DNA from: Porogramme epimiltina
Lineage: Eukaryota > Basidiomycota > Agaricomycetes > Polyporales > Polyporaceae
DNA length: 52,078 nucleotides
NCBI GenBank assembly: GCA_900155495.1
Contig: FTLJ01000234.1
Coordinates: 1-52,078, forward strand
Reading direction: 5' to 3'
The position numbers were made by a program, and so were the translations under genes. This document shows positions 20,955 to 32,341 of the stretch, piece by piece. Position 1 is the stretch's first letter. The number at the start of each line of letters is the position of its first letter. The notes beneath the pieces were generated by a model. It ran no database searches, was not told the origin of the DNA, and worked only from the letters and a program-made list of their open reading frames with translations.

Positions 20955-23571
20955 ATGCTCGGTGCCCGAACCAAGCAAGTCTTCGCCTACGGCAAACGTG
21001 GCCAGCGTGTTGTGAATGTCTACGACGATAACAAGCTGAGAGAGATCGAGCCCACCAAAGGGGTCCTTAATGTCCGTAAAGAATCGTGGGACTTTGACGA
21101 TATTCTGGTCTCCTCCAAGTCGGCACCCTCACGTAAACCCTCTCCCCTCCGAAGCACCAAGCCGAAGAAGTTGTCTCCGAAAGTCGCCAAAGTAGGTGGG
21201 ATAGACGTCGCGAAACCCGCTCGCCGCCTTCCCCTTGGTTCCATCCCGCCCAATGCACCGTCCTCTCCTGCAGTTCCTCCGCCCGCCCGAGGCAAACGTC
21301 GCCAAACAACCGTCAAGCCGTCTTCCCTTGCACCCGCATCCCCCGTCATTGATGTTGACATCATTGTGCTGGACTCTCAAGGTCGAAGAATCAGTCAAGA
21401 GCATCGTATCTCTAAAGCGAATGTTCAGCCGAACACCCTGGCCTCCACTTCCTCCAAGCCAACGAAAGTCCCTCCTCGCGCGAAACCACGTCCTAATGTA
21501 AAGAAGGCTGAACCCATAGCTTTATCAGACTCCGAGGATGAGGCTCCGAGACCTCGTCAGAAACGTGTTACCAGGACTAAGGCGAAACCTATAGTCATCT
21601 CTGATGACGATGATTCCGGCAGTGACTACAACCCGTTCAAGGACTCCGCTGAGGAGATTGATTCTTCCGACGAGGGCACGTCTATGGCAACTCCTCGCTT
21701 ACGACGACGAGGCCTACACCGAGCACGATCTAATGTAATCCTATCACCCTCTCCTACACCATCACTATCTCCGTCGCCTACTTCAACTCCACAAGCACCG
21801 CGTACATCTTCCCACACCCCACAGCACGTTGTCCCCGCGAAACCTGAACCTCCGAAACCCGCCACAGCTTCCGCACCACTACCCGCACAACCCATCCCTC
21901 TCACGCGACATGCTACGCTGCCTGCACAACTTGCTCGGCCTCAACCACTCGGCCCATTCGCCTCTTTACCTAATATTGACGAAGGAGGGCCCACGCGATC
22001 CAAGCCCCGGCAGCTCACTCCCATTCGCGCGCGTCCAGGACGCCCCGCATTCCTCGCGCCACCCTCACCGCCCTCCCCGACCACACCATCCGAAGCGAAC
22101 TTGGACCTCTCCTTTGACTTTGCACAACTCGCACTCTCCCCCGGCGCACTTGAAGAGGTGCGGCGACTTGACTTTGCTGCACCCCCACCCGTCGCCTCCT
22201 ACGTCCGACCGTTGCTGGAAGAATGTGCGCAAACAAGCCCGCACGAGTTCTCCGCGTTCATCGAGATGTTCCCCTTTGACCCCATTGTGCGCGAAGAGCG
22301 AGAAGGCGGGCCCTCAGGCCCAGCGAAATTTCAGAAGATCGGCGAGGCGTGTTACTCTGAAGTTTTCGGCATTGGGGACGTCGTCCTGAAGATCATTCCC
22401 CTCCGCGACGAGACTCGGAGCGGGCCGCTTGCTGGGAGCGCGGACAGTCCAGAAGTCAGTGAAGCTAAAGATGTCCTCAAGGAGATCATTGTGACGCGGG
22501 CTATGGGTGAATGCTGTGTGGGCTTCACGGAACTCTTGAGAGCGTACATTGTCCGTGGAAAGTACCCCTCGCTTCTGCTGGACCTGTGGGACGAATATGA
22601 TGAGCGGAAAGGGAGCGAGAGCGTTCGACCTGGTACGTCCGTTCTAAATGAGCTTGACAATATCAGGGTCTGATGCTATTCTTAGATACATTCACCGTCT
22701 CTCAGCTGTATGCTATCATCGTCCTTCCGAATGGCGGGCCAGACCTGGAGGCGTACACCTTCAATACACCGGCAAAATCAGGCTGGCGGCAAGCATGCAG
22801 CATCTTCTGGCAAGTGACCCGAGCCCTTGCTGAGGCGGAGGAGCTGGTCAGGTTCGAGGTATGTCACGCATCTATGCTCTTTCCTATCCATCTCTAAACC
22901 TGTCGGTAATCCGCAGCACCGCGACCTCCACTGGGGTCAAATCCTCGTCAAGAACGTCCCGAGCCCAGTCCGCCCGCGCAAGACCTCGCAAGACGATAAA
23001 GCGACGCCTATGGACGACCCGACGCACGGCGTGCTCGCGACGATCATCGACCTCGGACTGTCGCGCATGGACGGGGACGGAGACGCGCGCAACGCGCACT
23101 GGACGCCGTTCGACGCGGAGATCTTCGAGGGCGAGGGCGACTACCAGTTCGACGTGTACCGCATGATGCGCGCACACAACGGCGGCGAGTGGGCCGCCTT
23201 CCGCCCGTTCACGAACGTCATGGTGCGTCACGTCACGTCTCGTCTTTTTTTCATTTGGCGTTGGCGAGCCGGACTGACGTCTGTGTGTGTGTCAACAGTG
23301 GTTGCATTACCTCGCACTTAAGCTCCTACAGGCGAAGAAGCTCCGGGCACCCCCGGCTACCAAAGTCGTAGAGCGCGCGGCGCATGAGTGCCTGAAAGAG
23401 GTCGAGGGCGTGCTTGCGCTGCGCCTCGCAGGCGTGAAGCCTCCGCAGAAGCCCGCTCGGGGAAGACCACGCAAGACAGTCGCTCCGGCGAGGAATGACA
23501 ACGTTGCTGGGCTGACGAGTGCACAAGAGCTGTTGAGCTTTGCCGTTGAGAGAGGGTGGGTGTTGCCGTAA
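20955..23571 (+). CDS. Haspin-family protein kinase
   Basis: Haspin phosphorylates histone H3 Thr3 to recruit the chromosomal passenger complex in mitosis. Exons 20955..22632, 22686..22858, 22917..23222, 23299..23571, 809 residues. The N-terminal half (about 1-440) is disordered, basic and Ser/Pro-rich with acidic S-D-S-E-D-E clusters. The kinase domain starts near residue 457 (K-I-G-E-A-C-Y-S-E-V-F-G; Lys near 477 in V-V-L-K-I-I). It contains H-R-D-L-H-W-G (618-624), I-I-D-L-G-L-S-R, where D662 stands in the atypical haspin metal-binding position, and G-E-G-D-Y-Q-F-D-V-Y-R-M-M, the haspin signature, then N-V-M-W-L-H-Y-L across intron 3. I chose ATG 20955, which gives M-L-G-A-R-T-K-Q, because the upstream in-frame stretch back to 20607 covers the promoter motifs and looks non-coding. 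Confidence 0.9.
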
Positions 23572-24223
23572 TGGGGCCCGCAGCCGCTGCTGCCCGCTCT
23601 GTGCGGCATGATGTACTACTCTGGCGATACCGTGTAACTTCTGGATATTGTATTGCATGTATACCCGTTCCATCACATTGGATGATCTCCCCTGTATCAC
23701 TTACACAAGGCTCGTTGTTTGCGGACTGAATAGACTGCATTCGACTCCGAGACATCCACACGCCAGTCATGTCGGTAAAAACACCTTCGATGTTATTCAA
23801 GACGTGCGCACTCCATTGTGAGACGAGACAGAAGCCATTACAAGATGTACTGCTACATGATCGACAGATCGGGTGGTCCTCAATGTACGAGTGGGGTAGG
23901 TATCACAAATCCGCTACTTAGCTAGGGACATGAACGTGCGGGGGCTGCGCCGGTGGCGCGCGGTAGGGTGTGCTCTTTGCGAGCGTGGAGGGACAGCGAT
24001 ACATCGGGGTGGCGAAGATGGTGGTAGCAGGGAGACAACAGATGGGACATACGTGGTACAGAAAATCGACATAAAACGAATAAGATAGCGTGCTCGAGCC
24101 CCGGCCTCCGGGACTGAGCCTTGAATCTGGACGTCGCATTGTGGGTGAGGGAGGGCGATTCAAACGTTCTAGTGGAGCAGCAGTACGAGCCGCCGTGCTG
24201 AGACTCAGATGAGCTCACGGCCG
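23572..24223. other. Intergenic region between convergent genes
   Basis: 652 bases between the haspin stop and the stop of the disordered-protein gene. Nothing convincing is coded here; it should hold both 3' untranslated regions. Confidence 0.5.
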
Positions 24224-25696
24224 CTACGACCGGCGGCTGGTGCCCGCACTCGTCGTCGTCCCGCGCCGCGCCCGCGTTCTGCCTTTCGCCACGGGCTCCT
24301 CGGGGGAGACCTTCCGCTTCTTCGGCAGCGGCTCGCTCTTCGCCTTCCTGTGCGCAGCCGTGCGCGCGCGCTTCGCGGGCGCAGGAGGAGGTGGCGGCGG
24401 CGGCGGAAGGGCGCGGCGGGGGCGTAGCTCGTAGCGAGGCACTACGGGGGCGTCGGCGTCGGTGGCGGCGGGGGCTGCGGCTTCGAGGACCCTCTTGCGC
24501 TTCTTGGGGGACGGCGCGCTTGGCGGGCGCGACTTTGCTGGCAAGGATGGGGCTTGCGGGCTGCGGGGCCAGTAGTCGGCGGGAGGGGGGAGCTCCGCGC
24601 CACGGTGGCGCAGGCGCGGACGCGAAGGCGAGCCCGTGGGGAAGGCGGGCGGTGCGGGCGGGCGGCGGGGAGAGCGGATGGGCGACTGTCGCAGGCGCGC
24701 TGGAGACCGCCGCGAGGGGCTGGGGGGCGGCTGCTGCGAGGGGCCTGGCGTTGGCTGGGAGGGCGGCTGGGAGAAACCGAGCTGGGAGAGGGTGACGCCC
24801 TCCGGGGCCGCGTCTCCGAATTGGGGCAGGACGGACTCGAGCTGCGAGGCGGGCAGCGCGCTGGTGTCCTTCACGGGCCACTGCAGTGAGCCGTTTGGAG
24901 TCACGAGCGGCGTCTCGATGTACGGGTCCGTCTCTTGTGACTCGGGGTCGAGGCCTGGTTGCGATTGTTGGGAGTGGTCAATGGGTGTCGGGAAGACGTG
25001 TGGCGAGAGAAGGTGGTCTTTCTGTGGGGTGGAAGGGAAAGCACCCTCCGTGGCTTGGGACCGAGGAGTTGAAGCACGCCGACAAGGCTTGTTGAAAATT
25101 TGCGGTCGAGTGCCCCAGGTCTGAGAAGGTTGCGATTCTTCGTCGACGGGCTCTGTTAGCGTGCGTTCGAGGGGCACAGCTTTCCGTCTGTAGCGACTGC
25201 CATAGCTCACACCGAAGCCGTCCCAGGCGACCGCGAAGGTGCTCGGAATATTCGGGTCTTCCTCGTCTTCCTCGCCGCTGTCTTCGCCGCGCATCATGTC
25301 TCTCGTTCGTCTGAGTGGCGGTGGTCGTTTGGGCCGTGGTTGCGTCTGCACCGGGACGCGGCGGACGGGATTCACGGGCGGGAGCGTGCTCTCATACGCA
25401 AAATCCCGAACCTTGATGCCCATGGTGGTTAGCGCGGAAAGGCGATCATCGGTCTCCGCTGAGCCACTCGACGATGCGGGATGTTGGGATTGGGACGGAG
25501 GCACGTCCGGGTCTTGTGCTGGCGTTTGAGAATTCTGAGAAGGCAAGGTTGAGAGAAGCATCGAACGAGTGATGTGCGGTATGCTTACGGAATGCGTGGA
25601 GGACATGCCGAGAGAGCTGGAAAAGGTTTGATCGTGGCGGAGGCGAGAGGGCGAGGCGGGTGTCGACGTTGAGGCACACACTGACAGGGTCGCCAT
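24224..25696 (-). CDS. Uncharacterised disordered, nuclear-type protein with SV40-like NLS
   Basis: One open frame of 490 residues with no recognised fold. Residues 1-90 are Ser/Thr-rich. A more conserved-looking patch (K-V-R-D-F-A-Y-E-S, then R-P-P-P-L-R-R-T-R-D, an acidic G-E-E-D-E-E-D, and F-A-V-A-W-D-G-F-G-V-S-Y-G-S-R-Y-R-R-K) lies at about 93-190. The rest is rich in P, S, Q and R. Two basic clusters look like nuclear import signals: P-K-K-R-K-R-V and, near the end, P-K-K-R-K-V, the same six residues as the classical SV40 signal; an R-T-R-A-R-R-G run follows. Start at the first ATG; an overlapping frame upstream is a probable shadow. No function can be assigned; a chromatin- or kinetochore-associated role is only a guess. 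Confidence 0.6.
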   Translation of the reverse strand: MATLSVCASTSTPASPSRLRHDQTFSSSLGMSSTHSVSIPHITRSMLLSTLPSQNSQTPAQDPDVPPSQSQHPASSSGSAETDDRLSALTTMGIKVRDFAYESTLPPVNPVRRVPVQTQPRPKRPPPLRRTRDMMRGEDSGEEDEEDPNIPSTFAVAWDGFGVSYGSRYRRKAVPLERTLTEPVDEESQPSQTWGTRPQIFNKPCRRASTPRSQATEGAFPSTPQKDHLLSPHVFPTPIDHSQQSQPGLDPESQETDPYIETPLVTPNGSLQWPVKDTSALPASQLESVLPQFGDAAPEGVTLSQLGFSQPPSQPTPGPSQQPPPSPSRRSPARLRQSPIRSPRRPPAPPAFPTGSPSRPRLRHRGAELPPPADYWPRSPQAPSLPAKSRPPSAPSPKKRKRVLEAAAPAATDADAPVVPRYELRPRRALPPPPPPPPAPAKRARTAAHRKAKSEPLPKKRKVSPEEPVAKGRTRARRGTTTSAGTSRRS

Positions 25697-27926
25697 GGAC
25701 GAGGGCGGATCGGAGGAAGAGCAGGGAGGCGGACCGCCACTCGGGATCAGGCGGGTTCTTCGGCTTGGGGCTCGTGGAGATCCGCTGCACTAAATTGGCG
25801 CAATAGATCGGGTGGTGGCCGCGGACGACGCGTCTTGTCTGCAGCAGACTCGGGCGAGGGGGGACAAACAAGACCGCCGCTTGTATCTCGTGCTCGTGGT
25901 CGCAGAGCAAGCTGGGGAGCGCTGGGGCGGTGGGCGGCGGTGGAACCAGGACACGGGTGGCTGCTGGCAGGCGCAGGGCAGGCCGCGCCGAGCTCTCGCA
26001 CCGAATCCAATCCGAACTCCGGCTGCGAGTCAGATAGCCCGCTTTCGGGAATTAGCCGCCGAACAAACATTCCCACGCCTCCACCCACAGCCACCGCTGA
26101 CTCGTCCAACGCGCTCTCTCCTCAAACGCGCCACCCTGCCAGCTCGCTCTGCATGAGCTCTACACGTAGAGAATCCAAGCCACTATTTCCTCCACCGCAT
26201 TCCGTAAATGCTGCACGCAGCAGGATGTCCCAGCATCGGACCACATCCGGAGACGGGCGAAGAACAGAAGCTATTGATTGCCCTGCATCGGACCACAATA
26301 TGAATGTCATCGATGGTGTTCCTTTAGGTAATGTATATCCAGACTCTTATTCAGCTGTAGCACAAGGCGTCTCATTCCCTCCTGTGGGCAGTTCCAGAGA
26401 GCGTAGCATGCTCACATGTTCGCATCCATGTGGTCGATGATATTCCAGATCTTCCCTAGATTCCACATCCTGCTCTGGTAGGCCGGGCTGAGTTGTCGAA
26501 GCCTGACTTAGACTTCGATGCCTATTCAATTACAGCTACCCTCGTTCCTCTCATACAAACCTCGGATATCCATACGCCGTCTTTCTATATTCTTTCCACG
26601 CTTCACAGGCCTTCATGTGTAGCTTTCGAGAGCTGCCTGTGATACAATTTCGGGCCAACGCCTTCAGCACCATTGGACCACCAGCCTCGTCCTTCTATCT
26701 GACCCGGCCATGTCGTATCTCTCGTAGGCGTGCGAAAATTCACGACACTCCCCAGCATCTAACTTACTTCAGACTTCCGCCTGTTCTACGGCTGACCCCG
26801 TCTGTTCACCTCAATGTTGTCCGACAACAGCGCTACATATTTCGTCCACCGAGGACACCGAACCCGAATCAAGCTCGCGGCAAGGTAGATGCGACAGGCC
26901 CACCGTCCAATCCGGGGTTGCCGTGTCTCAACTAGGGCATTCACTCTGACCATCAGACAGCTGTATCTTGGTCTGGACGCTGGTTGGTCGGTTCGCATGG
27001 ACACACCGGATACATATAGCTCGGGAGTAATAGGTGTACAAATACCTCAGATGGTGGTCTGTGAGATGCAGTCTGGGAGGTGCGGACAACGTGGTATAGG
27101 TATCGTGACGAGTTAATCTTCTCGACTTTCATCATGATCTGGCCGTCGAAACCATCAGTTCCCACTGGTAAGTCGTCTATGACGTAAGGACACAAAGTCG
27201 TAGCTCACACCGTATACACAGGATTATGAGCCCAGCTTTGCGACCTGATCTTCGCTACAAACCTCGCGTATCAAGTCAAAGATGATCTGCTCGTCCATTA
27301 TCAGTTCTCAGCGCCCGTACGTTAGTTTATGCAGCAACATTCTCCCCATGTATCTCACTCCATTCCGCTCCCCGCCTCAATTCCTTTAGGTGATACTACA
27401 GCAGTAGTATGTACCGCCTTTGGCGAGTTGCTAATGATATGTATTGACTCGCCGCTCGCCCCGGCATGCTATGCGAACGTGGAGTTTCCTCTTGGGTGTG
27501 GGGATCATCGAAGCTCTGGAATGGACGAGTCCTCATGAAAGCAACTAATATTTGTATACCCGTATGAGGCCACCCGTCAACGGGTGTCGTGCGAGGTAAC
27601 AGCCCTCTGAAAAGCAATGAATAACCGTACACGGCCGCCCGTCAACGACTGTGGTATCGGGTAACAGCCCCCACATCCCTGGATCTCATTCTAATGACCG
27701 CCTTTTTCGGATAGGGCTGTGTAAAAGTGCGAAAGCGTCGGGGAGAAGCATCTCGAATACATCGAACTTCTTTGTCCGGACGCCCGATGCCACGATACTC
27801 ACGGATCAGCTGTGAAAAAAGAAAGGCTTATAGTCGGCGCCGCCCTTGACATGCACGGTGGGCATACCCCTCCTTCCTTCTGGACCGTTCCTCTTTCTTC
27901 CTGCGCGCTCCTTTTGTTGGCATACC
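25697..27926. other. Gene-poor interval of 2.2 kb
   Basis: Mixed composition, frequent stops after about 26.4 kb, no recognisable protein domain on either strand. It contains the 65-base tandem repeat at 27560-27689. The last 100 bases are the likely promoter of the first membrane-protein paralogue, with a pyrimidine-rich run before its ATG. Confidence 0.5.
27560..27689. repeat. Two imperfect 65-base tandem units with a hairpin core
   Basis: CCCGTCAACG occurs at 27573 and 27638, and GGTAACAGCCC at 27595 and 27660, both exactly 65 bases apart; CCGTA and GGCC also align. In the first unit the core sits in a perfect 6-base stem with a TCAA loop (CACCCG / CGGGTG, 27571-27586); in the second the stem is degraded. 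Confidence 0.6.
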
Positions 27927-29168
27927 ATGCCTACCCCACCCACCATAATAGTGGTAGACGATAAAGGCGGCTCAATCGACTACGAGAACGATGACTGGGA
28001 ATCCCAAGTTTACGACAATGATACACTGGGTCTCTATTACCACGACACTCTAACCCTGGGTACCACAGGCGCCATAGCCAGCTTTACTTATGAAGGTCAG
28101 TAGTCTCCTCTCCTTGTAGAAATCGTACCTCACATACACCCAGGGAGTAACATCAATGTGGTCAGCATCGCTGGGGGCATGGCGGGGGCGCTAACCCAAA
28201 TCATCGAGTTCACCCTCGACGGGCAAAGCCTCGGGAGAACGGTGTTCCCGGGTGACATCAACTCCACCGCCACCCCTTATTACTGCCTTAATGACACCGC
28301 GATCGGGGATGGAAATCACACCCTCGTAATGAATGTGCTCCAGGCCTCAAATGAATATCCCTTTTACCTGGACTACATCATCTACCAAGCCCTGAGCGGC
28401 GCTACTCCTACTGACGGAGCAGCTGTGGCTTCCGGGACAAGCTTCCCTACACAGACTGGAGCTGCCAACAACGGAATCCTGCCCACAGTTTACGTGGTGT
28501 CCAATTCGGGGGGAGCCCCCATCGGTCCCATCATCGGTGGCGTAGTGGGTGGCCTTGTCCTTCTTCTAATCGCGCTGGTCGCGGTGTGGTTCATTTGGAT
28601 CAAGCATGGGAGGAGCCGGAAGCCTTACTTCTATGCCTCCGCGGACGCTGGGGACATCCTTGGCGCAGGTACGTGTCTCATCCGTCGCACTGTCACTAGT
28701 ACGCTGAGTTCAAATGGATGCCTTTTTGCAGAGACGAAAGCCGAGCCATACGCGGTCCCTCCTCCTTCGTCTGCTCCGACGTCCGAAATGGGAGGCTCCC
28801 AGCACTACCAAGTCGCTCGCACGGCCTCCATCGCCCCCTCCTCGTACTCCCACGCGCCCTCCGGTCTCGCGCAGTCCGCGTATGGGGCCCCCGCCAGCGA
28901 ATACAGCTCCTCCGCAGGCGGCTCGGGATCGGGCTCGGGCTCGCAGCTCGGGCTCGCGTCGGGCTCGCGGCCGTACCAGATGTCGAGCCCGAACCAGAAC
29001 AGGAGCAAGGCGGCCGAGGCGGGCTTGCTGTCCGTCCCCGAGGAGGCGACGTTCCACTCAGACTCGGGCGTGCGCTTCGACGAGTTCGGCCAGCCGCAGC
29101 CCGTGGCAGGCTCGTCCTCGGCGGCGAACGCGCAGATGGACGTCCCGCCGTCCTACAGCGCGGCTTGA
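27927..29168 (+). CDS. Single-pass membrane protein, tandem paralogue A
   Basis: Exons 27927..28095, 28144..28668, 28732..29168, 376 residues. No cleavable leader: it opens M-P-T-P-P-T-I-I-V-V-D-D. Residues 10-145 form a beta-rich ectodomain with the alternating pattern of galactose-binding-like jelly rolls (I-E-F-T-L-D-G, G-N-H-T-L, Y-P-F-Y-L-D-Y-I-I-Y) and sequons N-S-T, N-D-T and N-H-T. A Ser/Thr linker leads to one transmembrane helix near 183-209 (I-I-G-G-V-V-G-G then V-A-V-W-F-I-W-I), followed by a basic stop-transfer K-H-G-R-S-R-K. The tail is Ser/Gly-rich, has A-E-A-G-L-L-S-V-P and D-S-G-V-R-F-D, and ends P-P-S-Y-S-A-A. Both introns are phase 1; the second (63 bases) has no stop in frame. 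The architecture is common in Agaricomycetes; function unknown to me. Confidence 0.82.
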
Positions 29169-30448
29169 GTGGAGTGGAACCTGGGGAAGATACGCAAGGG
29201 AGGGTTAGGGCTTGGCTCAAGAGAAGGATTCGGAGCGTCCTTTTTCGGAGAGGGGGAGGCCACTGGTGGCACACCGGTCGCAATAAAGTATGCCACGTTA
29301 ATGTTCACCATCATTCCAGGAATCTGTACCACGGCTCGAAGGGTCCTTTGGATGACTATATATTGTGGGGCACATTGAGTGCAAATACCATGCTCCAGTA
29401 CTACTATTTGTGGCGTCGGACGGCAGCCGATTTTCTCATGTAGTGGTGAGCGGATCGATTGTCGGGCTGCGATCCCGCAGCGGGATCTTCACATATTGAC
29501 TAACATGTATATAACTGTCTAGATGATTGTCCGGTGAACGGTCTGGCCAGCAGGACTAAGCGCAACTTCCGGGACCCGTGCCAGTTGCATCGTGACCAGC
29601 TTTGATGAGTCAAAGAAGTAACATACCTGTAGCCCGGAAGCTGTAAAGGGATTGTTTAATGTCCACAGTAGCCATAAGGTTGTCTGGACAATGGTGACAG
29701 AATAACTATCGACGACAATCTGACGATCTGGGGGGTACCTGCACATGCCCGAACGCCGCCCAAACATATCGGCGCCGGCGAGGCGGTCATTGCGGTGCAT
29801 GCGCTGGAGGCGTTTGGCGCCCAGGGCCTGTCGTCTCAGCTCACCGCTTCCACTTTCCCCCTTTCTCCTTACAGCGCCCCGCTCGTCGGCGTTATGATGT
29901 AAGTGACTATGGTCTCCAATCGGCGCTGTACCATCATTCAATTCAAATAACCATAACAGCTCCTGCTGCGATGGTGCCGGAAATTGTGGCTGCTGATTGG
30001 GGCCAATACGTGACGTGTCGACGTGAGTAACTGAGTTCGATCACAAGCAACAAGAACGAGTCGAGCAAGTGTGAGATGCCCTCGTCTTCGTGTGAGCGAT
30101 CTTCTAACCCCTCCTAAAACAACGTGCTAACGTATCTTTATGTTGTGTTGCAGGCATGCCGCCAGTCAGGGACTGTACATCTTTGCGCTGGCCTACGGGA
30201 GGTGAGCCCTGGATGGATGGACAACGACGTCCGGCGCGCCCATGCGATGATGTTCCACTCCACAAGCGAAGAGCGGTACACCCCCTCCTGGCAGTTCCGG
30301 AGGTTTGATGCCGCATGCGTGAGACAGACGCGCTGGCCCTCAAGTACGTCCCCGACTGGTGGCTTCCTCAACACATCCTCACCTTCTACCCTTCTTTCTG
30401 CCCCCCTTACGCCTCTCCTTTCCCCCTTCTCTTTCTCCTTCCTCAAAG
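29169..30448. other. 1.28-kb spacer between paralogues A and B
   Basis: Mostly non-coding, but it contains the coding-like stretch described at 29692-30206. The last 80 bases before B are strongly pyrimidine-rich, a typical fungal promoter or leader. Confidence 0.45.
29692..30206 (+). pseudogene. Possible decayed gene fragment of unknown family
   Basis: An open stretch from about 29692 reads for some 70 codons with good codon character (D-N-L-T-I-W-G-V-P-A-H-A-R-T, then A-L-E-A-F-G-A-Q-G-L-S-S-Q-L) up to a GTAAGT at about 29899. After an AACAG acceptor near 29960, a second open stretch follows (A-A-M-V-P-E-I-V-A-A-D-W-G-Q-Y), ending at GTGAGT. A third begins after TGCAG near 30154 (A-S-Q-G-L-Y-I-F-A-L-A-Y-G) and ends at GTGAGC. 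The splice-like borders look real but the phases do not join without a stop. No start was found and I do not recognise the family, so this may be a relic or simply chance. Confidence 0.3.
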
Positions 30449-31680
30449 ATGACCGGGTCGATATTTGTAGTGGATGATCAAGATCCTTCTATCACGTACG
30501 ATTCGTCCACAGGCTTTTGGGTTTCGACAAAGGAATCGGATGCATCGGACGGAACGGTCACGTCTGGTTTGGCTGGAGCGAAAGCCAACTTCACCTTCTC
30601 TGGTAATGTGCATTCTCCCTTGACCTTGAGCGTACGTGACTGAACATTATATTTAGGCACGGCCGTAGGCGTCTACGGTTGGACGGCCTCCGTCGCAAAT
30701 GCTGCACCACCAGCGATCAAGTTTTCCGTAGATGGACAGGTTATCCAAACAACTGTAGCCCCAAACAACGGCTCTTCGGAGGCTTCAAAGTACACATTCT
30801 TTGGTACCGAACTCGATGCGGGAACGCATTTACTCGAGATGGACGTCCTCAACGCGACAGATCAGTATCCCTTCGTGTTCGACTATATCCTCTATGAGCC
30901 TTCTGGGGGCGCAAGCACAGAAGGATCCCAAAGCACATTCACCGGGACCATCCCGATTGCGTCAGCTACCTCCATCTCCGCCAGTACCGGGGGTTCGTCG
31001 GGCACCCCCGTTGGCGCTATCGTAGGCGGCGTCGTCGGAGGCGTTGCTGTCATTGTGGCCACGATCATCGCCGTGTGGTTCCTCTTCTTCCGGCACAAGA
31101 AGTCCAACCAGCCGTACTTCTATGCAACCGCGGACCATGCGGCTGATCTACTCGACCATGGTGCGTGTAAGAGGCACAGATTGTCCTTTTATCGTCTAAT
31201 TAGGAGCCTCTAGAAGAGATCAAGCCGACGCCTTATGCCGTACCCCCGTCGGTTTCAACGGCCCCCTCATCGACCATGGGGGGCTCTCAATACCAAGGCC
31301 CGCCGCCGCAGGCCCAATCCGCCTACAGCGCCCCCACGACATACTCACATCCTCCTTCTGGCCTCAACCAGCCCACGTATGCCACATCCGAGGGACCCCT
31401 CAGCGATTATGGCTCCTCCGCCGCTGGACCTTCGGGCGGCTCACAGCTCGGCCTTGCTCCGGGCTCACAGCCGCGGGTGACGTCGAGCCCGAACCAGCCG
31501 ATGAGCAAGGCGGCAGAGGCAGGGCTGCTGTCCGTGCCCCAACAGGCCACGTTCCACGCGGATTCGGGCATCCGGTTCGACCAGAACGGTCAGCCACAGC
31601 CCGTCGCAGGATCGTCGTCGTCCGGGATACACGCACCACAGGAACTATCGGACGTGCCTCCATCGTACAGCGCTTCGTAA
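30449..31680 (+). CDS. Single-pass membrane protein, tandem paralogue B
   Basis: Exons 30449..30602, 30657..31160, 31214..31680, 374 residues. It opens M-T-G-S-I-F-V-V-D-D-Q-D-P without a leader. The ectodomain has F-S-G-T-A-V-G-V-Y-G-W, I-K-F-S-V-D-G-Q, and Y-P-F-V-F-D-Y-I-L-Y, the same strands as paralogue A. The transmembrane region (G-A-I-V-G-G-V-V-G-G-V-A-V-I-V) is followed by R-H-K-K-S-N-Q-P-Y-F-Y-A-T-A, paralleling A. The tail keeps A-E-A-G-L-L-S-V-P-Q-Q-A-T-F-H, D-S-G-I-R-F-D-Q-N-G-Q-P-Q-P-V-A-G and the final P-P-S-Y-S-A-S. Both introns are phase 1 and at the same places as in A. The second acceptor is the AG at 31212-31213; the earlier AG at 31202-31203 breaks frame. Confidence 0.82.
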
Positions 31681-32341
31681 GGGGCAATGGAGGGTTGCTT
31701 GGGAGTGTAGGTGGGATGGCCAATAGAGCGCGGTGGGCACTGGAATGTCTGCCTTTGGCAACGCCATCGGTCGTTGGGATATCGAAGTCGTCATCTGGCT
31801 GGTTTTTGGTATTGTATTTGGGTTTGCCTCATAATCTCTTACTCCAGAAGATTTTTCATGAACATTCATCAGCATCTTTACCTTTCGTACAAGTTGGTGT
31901 ACCATACCCGTCGCTCATTTTTGCATATATATGGCTATGTATCAGTAAATTTTACGACAATCGCTTTGCAATCGTGACACCCTGAGTGCCTCGGTCTCAA
32001 CACATGGCCAGGGCCTTCGCCGACGTACTGGGCTGTTGCGGCCGTTGTGGTGGCTTGTATACGGTAGAAGGCTGGCGGGCTCGGAGCGCCCGGGGATGTC
32101 GGACGTTTGATGGTGAGTGCTGGGCGCCGATTGCGCGCCGCGGCGCTGATGAGGACGCTCGGGACGATGATGCCCTTGTGTGCCCGAATGCCGCCCTCAG
32201 CCTCGTTCCCGACGTCAGACGGGACCACCCAGCCTGAAGCAATGGATTGCAAATTCTCGTCGACTTTGTCCTCTCTTCCACCACCGGCCTGCTGCTCCCC
32301 AAGTCCCGCTGCGCGTGGCGTGCACGCCAGCCGTTCTCGCG
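31681..32341. other. Spacer between paralogues B and C
   Basis: 661 bases. The first half is AT-richer 3' region. An open frame runs into C from 32180, but it lacks family similarity before the ATG at 32342. Confidence 0.5.

Noticed and set aside
25835..26440. A 201-codon plus-strand frame in the gene-poor interval
   Set aside because: No domain or conserved segment, composition changes along it, and it overlaps the promoter side of the disordered-protein gene.
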